From: Ailanthus altissimus
Taxonomy: Eukaryota; Streptophyta; Magnoliopsida; Sapindales; Simaroubaceae
Direction of reading: 5' to 3'
NCBI GenBank assembly: GCA_946807835.1
Contig: OX327683.1
Coordinates: 4,035,001-4,099,000, forward strand
Length of the DNA stretch: 64,000 nucleotides
How positions within the stretch are numbered: position 1 is the stretch's first letter; every line of letters begins with the position of its first letter. Below are positions 57,641 to 64,000 of the stretch, piece after piece. The notes below the pieces were generated by a model that had not been told where the DNA came from, did not search any database, and saw only the letters and a program-made list of their open reading frames with translations. Both the position numbers and the translations under genes were made by a program.

Positions 57641-58342
57641 CATGATAATCAGACAAAAGTTAAATGAGAATCCAAGTCTTCAAAACCAAATGGCCTTTAT
57701 ATCTTACAAGGAACCCAAAACCCTTAAAGCAGCATTAAAGAAACCCTATTGGATTAAAACCATGCAAGAAGAACTTGAAGTTCTTCAACAAAATGACATT
57801 TGGACTCTTGTTCCTAAACCTCCAAATATTAACATTGTAGGATCAAAATGAGTTTTTTGCACAAAATACAAAGAAGATGGGTCCATAGATCGTTTCAAAG
57901 CTAGGTTAGTAACTTAGGGATACACCCAAATAAAAGGCTTAGACTATGTAGAGATTTTCAGTCCCGTAGTAAAACTAGCAATCATTCGAGCCATTTTAGC
58001 CATAGCCACTGCCTTAAACTGGCATTTACGTCAACTTGATGTTAAAAATGCCTTCCTTTATGGGCACCTAAATGATACCATCTTCATGGAGCAACCACAA
58101 GGCTTTACTCATCCTATGTTGTTAAATCATGTGTGTAAGTTAAACAAATCCTTGTATGGATTAAAACAAGCACCACATGTTTGGTTTGACAAGTTGTCTG
58201 GCTACCATATTATCCTTGGTTTCATATGTAGTAAAGCTGATTCATCCTTATTTATTTTAAATCACAATTATACATTAATCCTAATCTTGGCTTATGTTGA
58301 TGATGTTATACTTACAGGAAACAACAACTCCTTTATAAAACA
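57641..58342 (+). pseudogene. Copia reverse transcriptase, N-terminal part
   Basis: Reads MQEELEVLQQNDIWTLVPKP, then LRQLDVKNAFLYGHLND (58029-58080), KLNKSLYGLKQAPHVWFDKL (58138-58196) and the catalytic LAYVDDVILTGN (58285-58322). It is well preserved apart from a few stops (57849, 57915). It is cut by the gypsy LTR at 58343. Confidence 0.85.
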
Positions 58343-61331
58343 TGACAGGACCTGCCCCGAGACCCTCTATTGTAGGTCTTAATGGCCCTTCGGGCACCTC
58401 AACGGAAGTTCCTCCTGATATAACTAGGTAAGTTGAGAAATTTTCTCGAGGCGAACCCCTTTTTAGTTCTTACTACTATTGAGAAAATCTTGTAATATAC
58501 AGGAAAAATGACATCTGAATTTAAAAAAAAAACAGGCAGAGTTTCCTCTGTTTTTCGAAAAATTCATATAAAACCTGCCAAGAAATTTCACTTTTATTTC
58601 AAATACTTCTCAATACTATCAATTCGGACCTCCGGTCCTTTCCAAATCAAATCCAACACAACTCAATAGTTTCATTTGAATCATAAAATAAGCATACTCA
58701 TAAAAAGCAAAAACGATCATCATAATATCAAAATCTTTTCTTGTTGGTTCAAAACATACATACAAATATACATGCCTACAACTACTATGCATAAAGTAAA
58801 GGGTGCTATTTAGCACATTTATAGATACAAAAATGATCTTCAGATTTGGCCCACTACTTGGCAATAAGAGAATCAGCAGCTTACGTACCGATACTTGTAC
58901 CTGGGAAGGGGGTTTAGAAAATATAAAATACAAAACGAGCGAGCTAAAGGAGCTCAGTAAGTGCAATTAAGATTTTAAATAAAATAACATTATACATAGA
59001 TAGCAAATTCTAAAGTACATGCATAAATCATGCTTCTAAAACTGATGTAAAGTTGTAAAACAGTTTCTGATATCATATGTTGATGAAATCTTGCCGAGCG
59101 GGTTTTATCCACATCTTTGAAAAGCAATATCCAAAATCTGTATAACACAATAACTGTCGTGTGCATATAAATGTATAAATGCTATCAGTAAATCGAAAAC
59201 TAATAAAGTCCTCGTTCAGCCATTTTTTTTCTAAACTGTACCAATGGTAACCCTAAAGCTCTATACTCACGTAGCGACTCAACTAGCACCGCACACGTGA
59301 GTAGGTCACGGGGCACCTCAACTAGCAACACCCACTATAACATCTCAAGACATCTCACTGGCTATGCAGCGGAATCCTACATCGTATACATATATTGAGA
59401 CAATACCCCATACACATAGAGCGACTCACATAACTCGACATCCCAACTTTCCAGAATTAGTGACACACCCCCATAACCTGCCCATATGCACGGGATATAC
59501 TGGCCGGGTCTAATACAATCACCACCACTATAATCTGAGGGTACCAATGGCCTTTAAAACAAATGTAGAAATTTTAAAATTATTTCTTAAATCGAACATG
59601 TAAATGCATATCTATGGATACATATCAAGATCATAAATCATGTTTATGCATTGAAAGCTCATAAAACATATATTTTCATTATGCGGAAACATAATAAACG
59701 AAAGATAACAGAAAAGACAAATTTTCACTCATAACCACTTTACGCTTAATTTCGCTCTGAATTTCTGCTCCCGTTACTGCTCTCGATTTTCTTCATCTAT
59801 GCGCCATAAATGACATTTAGAACCAAATCGAATGCTAGAATCTCATTTAACTACTAAACGCCCTAATCGGCATACAAAGCCTAGATGCATACTACTTTTC
59901 GATTTTTATTTACGGAGTCATTTAATCTAATCTAACTCACCACCCAACACCCTGAAAATTATTAAACGCCTTATAACTTGGTTGGACATAATTGCCCTTC
60001 ACCTTTCCAAAATGGACAATTATATCTCATTTTCTTCATTTTTTGTTTTTCCATCAACCATATACATTCAACATACATAAGGCATCATTTACACACAACA
60101 ACTCAATCAAAACACCACTCAATCCCTAACTTCCCTAAAGTGGCAGAATTTCACTCTATATTCCAACACATTGTTTTTCTCAATTTCTTGTTCCAATTAC
60201 ATTAAAATCAAGCCAATTTCATTCTAATGCCCTAATTACAATCAATTGAAGTCTTTACATTCAAATCACCCAAAACCCTAATTTTACACATTCACCCACA
60301 ATATACATATACACAATATACATATGTATACAATATACATATACACAACATAAATATATTCATGTACATATATGGTATATAAATATATATATACCTAAAT
60401 ATATACATATATACATAGCACCATACTTGCATGTTTACATAAATCTATACATATAATCACACATATATACGTATACATGCATAAATACATACAAAGATAC
60501 ACATGTATTTTTACTCATTAATACATATATATGTATATCTACACTTATACATACATAAATACATGTATACACATAGAGATGTATATACATATATATACAT
60601 CCAAAAACATAAAATAAATACCAAAATAAATATTTCTTCTTACCTCTCCCTTTTCTCCTTCTTTTCTTTCTTCTTTCTTTTCCTTTTCTTTCTTTCTTTC
60701 CTTCTTTCGGTCACTTCTCTTCCTCTCTCTTTTTTCTTTCTTTTCTTTTTTCCCTTCTTTGCTAACACTTATCTCCCTCTTCCATTTCTCACGTGCACTT
60801 ATCCTTTATTCTAAACACTTCTATTTTTTTTTTCTTCTTCTTTTTTTAACCAATCAACATAATACAATTACCCCATTTTTACTTTTTCATAACCAATCAC
60901 CATTAGCCACTTATCCCACTTTAATAACACTTATCTCATTTAAAATAATACAATAATAATAATATAAAATATTCATAATATCTATTATTATTATATTATT
61001 AAAATTGGATAAATGTTAATTAATTTATACTAACCATAGTTAACTTTTAACTCTACTTTGGTTATTTCTTAACCATGGTTAGGTTAATAAATTAATAAAA
61101 TAATAAATACACGATTTTACTCTACTACCATTTAACTTGTTCTACCGATCACCCATACGAGTCCCACATTACCACACAAATAGGTTAATATAACCACGTT
61201 GAAATATTATTCACACATATCACACACAAAAATATTTACAGTATGGTCAAAATCAATTATCCCTACAGTATCTTTATCGCGATACTTCAAAATTTAGGTA
61301 TCTACGATATTCATAAGAATTAGATCTCACA
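58343..61331 (-). mobile_element. 2,989-bp gypsy-type solo LTR
   Basis: On the plus strand it starts TGACAGGACCTGCCCCGAG, resembling the chromovirus LTR end at 37373 (TAACAGGATCTGATCCGAG) read in the same direction, and ends TCTCACA. Flanking 5-mers AAACA (58338-58342) and GAACA (61332-61336) match 4/5. Removing it joins the reverse transcriptase frame. It contains pyrimidine-rich DNA at 60640-60850 and an ATACAT-rich tract at 60295-60600. No internal retrotransposon genes are seen. Confidence 0.75.
60295..60605. repeat. ATACAT-rich low-complexity tract
   Basis: Alternating ATATAC, ACATAC and TATACA runs inside the solo LTR. Confidence 0.8.
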
Positions 61332-61336
61332 GAACA

Positions 61337-62235
61337 ATTAATCACAAAATTGGGTAAAGAATTTACAATAAAAAATATAGGAAGATTACACTACTTCCTT
61401 GAAGTAGAGATACAGTATTCATCAGAAGGAGTATATTTCTCCTAAACTAAATACACCAAAGATCTTTAGAAAAAAGCAAAAATGCTTAACAGTAGTAATA
61501 TTTCAACTCCAATGGCAGTAAAATCACAAGCTCACCCTTCAGATGGAACACTTATCAATGCAACAGAATATAGCAGACTTGTTGGATCCCTTCAGTACCT
61601 AACTTTCACCAGGCCAAATATCGTCCATGTAGTCAACCAAGTGTGTCAACATTTTTAGAAGCCAATCTGTGCATAGTTAAATGAATACTAAGATATCTTA
61701 AAGGAACCATGGATTATGGGATCCGATTTTGCAAACAAAGCTCTTTAGCACTCTTAGCCTTTTGTGATGCTAATTGATCTGGATGTCCAGCAACCAGAAG
61801 AAGTATAACCGATTTTTGTATGTTTATAGGAGCCAATTGTGTTTCTTGGTCTTCAAAGAAGCAACCCATTGTATTTCAATCAAGTGTCGAGGAAGAATAT
61901 TAAGCCCTAGCATCCACTGTAGCAGAAATCACTTGGTTCACTCACCTTTTTAAAGAAATTGGTCTTCCATTATTCTACACTCCCCAACTTCTCAGTGACA
62001 ATCTTAGTGCTCTACACATGACTATTAATCCTGTTTTTCATGGGCAATCCAAACATATAGAACTTGATTATCACTTTATTCGAGAAAAAGTTGCCAATAG
62101 CTCGTTAATCACCAAGTTCACTCCTTCTATTCACCAAATGGCAGACATTTTCACCAAGGCTTTCTCTAAAGCACAGTTTTCTTACTTCACTAACAAGTTG
62201 GGAGTTTATAAGATACCACTCACCAACTTGAGGGG
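61337..62235 (+). pseudogene. Copia reverse transcriptase C-terminus and RNase H
   Basis: Resumes as QLITKLGKEFTIKNIGRLHYFL, then INATEYSRLVGSLQYLTFTRP (61556-61618). RNase H traces follow to an intact end, SKHIELDYHFIREKV (62050-62094) and HQMADIFTKAFSKAQF (62134-62181), with LRGNEKQ over the polypurine tract. Several stops in between. Confidence 0.85.
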
Positions 62236-62238
62236 GAA
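62229..62238 (+). other. Copia polypurine tract
   Basis: TGAGGGGGAA directly before the 3' LTR start at 62239. Confidence 0.8.
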
Positions 62239-62527
62239 TGAAAAGCAACAGCTGTTGCTAGCTCAATGCAAGGCCAAAATCATTGGAATTGATTACAAGG
62301 ATTTGCCTAAATCAAAGCATGATTTTACAAGTCAATATTCGGCTAGTTAAGAAAAATATTGGATGATTAAGGAAAGGTCAATTACCATTGATCGTGCATT
62401 TCTTATTTAGCTTAAAATTAATTCCTCTAATGGATATATACACCAACGGATATATCTTGCTGCATATATATTGTTTATCTTTGTCAATAGACATACGATT
62501 TTTCAATAAAATTTAAAGAATTCTTTA
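62239..62527 (+). repeat. Copia 3' LTR
   Basis: Partner of 54345-54640. It lacks about 20 bp in the middle and has a small local duplication near 62435. Confidence 0.85.
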
Positions 62528-62532
62528 TATTT

Positions 62533-63045
62533 TTCATGATATCCAACAACCCCAACAATTATATATAATTAAACTCTTTAATTTGATAAGTAAAACTTGT
62601 TTCAAGACCTCCAACACACTCTCTTATACTATCTTTCTCTCTCTAAAACCTCAAAAACTTAAATTTTTCTCTAATTTAAAAGAATCTAACATTCTAAGAT
62701 TTTAGATTATGCTCAAAACATCACCCACAAATTATTTGCACTAAAATAATTTGTAATTTTTCATAAAAGGAAGGTTTGCCATGAAATTTTACCTTGAACT
62801 TTGATTTCCTCTCTCTCGGCAGAACAGCAAGTTCATAGCCCATTCTTCCTTGTTTTATTTTTTTTTCATTATTTCACTCATTTTGTATTTCTATTCACTT
62901 AACAGTTAAAGAGGAAAAAAATAACATTTAGTTTTAGGCTTTGATAGTGGGTCTTAATTTTTTATTTTTCTAAAGTCATAGCCCATTTCGTTCTCAAAGT
63001 TTAAAATACCTTAGGAAAAAAAGGTGTGGATATTGTTCATAGAAA
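62533..63045 (-). mobile_element. Gypsy LTR-like region, right part
   Basis: Pyrimidine-rich leader-like DNA ('ctctctctcgg' at 62810) fits the continuation of the region at 52600-54344 interrupted by the copia element. The outer end is not defined. Confidence 0.35.
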
Positions 63046-64000
63046 ATTGCGGGACAGGTTGTTTCATATAGTGTTTTTCTTCTTGTTCTACTTCTCAATA
63101 TTTGAAGGTAATTTTTAAATTTCTTCAATTTTTAGATATAACATCATGTGCTAGGGTTATGCTCTTGATTTACTAAAATTTCAGCTTTTGGAAATCGATT
63201 CAAAGTTAAATCAAGTTCATATGTTGGATATTTTTAATGTTATTCATTCATGATTTCTTGATCCTGATTACCGAAATGTTGAGTTCTTGATCACCACCAG
63301 CTCGGGTCCTTGCCCCTTGTTGGATAGCAAGAATATTATTTTTTTTGGGACGGTTCTTGAAGGTGACTACTGACTACTTCTCATTGAATAGTAAGTGCAA
63401 TTGACTAATTGATTAACCTGGTGGAGGTTTGATTTAATTTGATTTCTACATTCGTGAGAGGGCTAAAGAAATGATAGTTTGATTATGAGCATTAGTCAGC
63501 TAAGTTTGGTCAATTTTCAATCATTATATAGTTCAATTCAATACTCAGGTCTTGAAGGTGACTACTTATTTGAAAATACACTATGATTGATTAATTGATT
63601 AATTGGTCTGCTGATTTGGGGCGACTATGATTGGAGTTTGTTTGCTTTCTTGTGATGCTGAAAATAATATATTTGATTTTGAGCATTTTTTTAACTGGAA
63701 ATGTGAGGGCATTAGCCAAGTTTGGTACAATTTCTATCATCATGTAGTTCAAGTCAAAACTCAGTAGGTTGATGAACTAAATTTCATGAATTAATATAAT
63801 AGTTTAAGACAGAAGTTCTGCATTTTTCTTAGGAAAATTTGGTTGTGGACTAAATTCTTGTGGAGATTAAGATTCCTTTCTATGAATACATTTTAATGGA
63901 TTAAATTTCATGAATTCATTTTCAAAGCACCGTAGATGACTTAATTAGTTAATCTCATGAATTGTAATTGTCCGTTTTTAAGACCAAAGTTGTTAGCAAA
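63046..64000. other. Unassigned region with an internal repeat
   Basis: No open frame of note. The sequence is less AT-rich and contains an imperfect direct repeat: about 63348-63555 is echoed at about 63550-63790 ('tcttgaaggtgactact', 'gcattag-c-aagtttgg', 'tagttcaa-tcaa-actcag'). It could be an intron or leader of a gene beyond the window. Confidence 0.4.

Larger units (their letters stand above)
54345..62527 (+). mobile_element. Ty1/copia element with two nested LTR insertions
   Basis: LTRs 54345-54640 and 62239-62527 (about 290 bp each, over 90% alike by eye) have flanking 5-mers TCTTT (54340-54344) and TATTT (62528-62532), a 4/5 match. A primer-binding site, gag, protease, integrase, reverse transcriptase and RNase H lie in copia order on the plus strand. 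Insertions at 55158-55322 and 58343-61331 interrupt gag and reverse transcriptase. The net length is about 5.0 kb, the usual copia size. Confidence 0.9.

Noticed and set aside
60503..60814. 103-codon open frame
   Set aside because: It is a translation of the ATACAT-rich and pyrimidine-rich tracts in a solo LTR, with low-complexity composition only.

Overview
The window is plant nuclear DNA, most likely from a eudicot with a repeat-rich genome. The evidence is AT-rich sequence, Ty1/copia, Ty3/gypsy (Athila-like and chromovirus), L1-type LINE, MULE, hAT-like and CACTA-like remains, plant-type retrotransposon primer-binding sites, and one intron-containing strictosidine-synthase-like gene. No rRNA, tRNA, CRISPR or prokaryotic operon was recognised. 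All calls come from reading the sequence; no search was run.

Layout. (1) 1-7410: a MULE transposase fragment split by a copia solo LTR (611-1442) and by an Athila-like gag-protease element (1459-7056). Both LTRs of that element are large palindromes, yet it is flanked by a perfect CATAT duplication. (2) 7345-9960: a copia LTR/gag remnant within an imperfect tandem duplication. (3) 9990-17655: noncoding retroelement DNA and a badly decayed copia pol (12440-15540). (4) 17660-20660: an L1 LINE reverse transcriptase remnant (minus strand) and RNase H-like scraps. (5) 20660-25020: AT-rich DNA with small repeats and no gene seen. (6) 25025-45180: one L1 LINE on the minus strand, about 5.5 kb once insertions are subtracted. 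It is split by four independent insertions: three solo LTRs with perfect 5-bp target duplications (25443-26304, 26894-28412, 28962-30368) and a copia element (31983-42825). The copia element itself holds a gypsy solo LTR (35077-36471) and a chromovirus (37373-41677). (7) 45742-49355: a small hAT-like element split by a non-autonomous copia element (45791-48808). (8) 50454-51659: the only host gene recognised, a three-exon strictosidine-synthase-like gene with an apparent 1-base deletion. (9) 52090-63050: a CACTA-like end, then a gypsy LTR-like region split by a copia element (54345-62527), which itself carries a 165-bp mini-LTR and a 2,989-bp gypsy solo LTR. (10) 63050-64000: unannotated sequence with a roughly 200-bp imperfect repeat.

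Almost every coding trace is a transposable-element relic. Two signals stand out. The Athila-like element has the structure expected if everything between the midpoints of its two LTRs had been inverted. In addition, unrelated copia and gypsy LTRs share GC-rich palindromic boxes and TACTGTTCATG-type arrays at similar distances from the LTR start.
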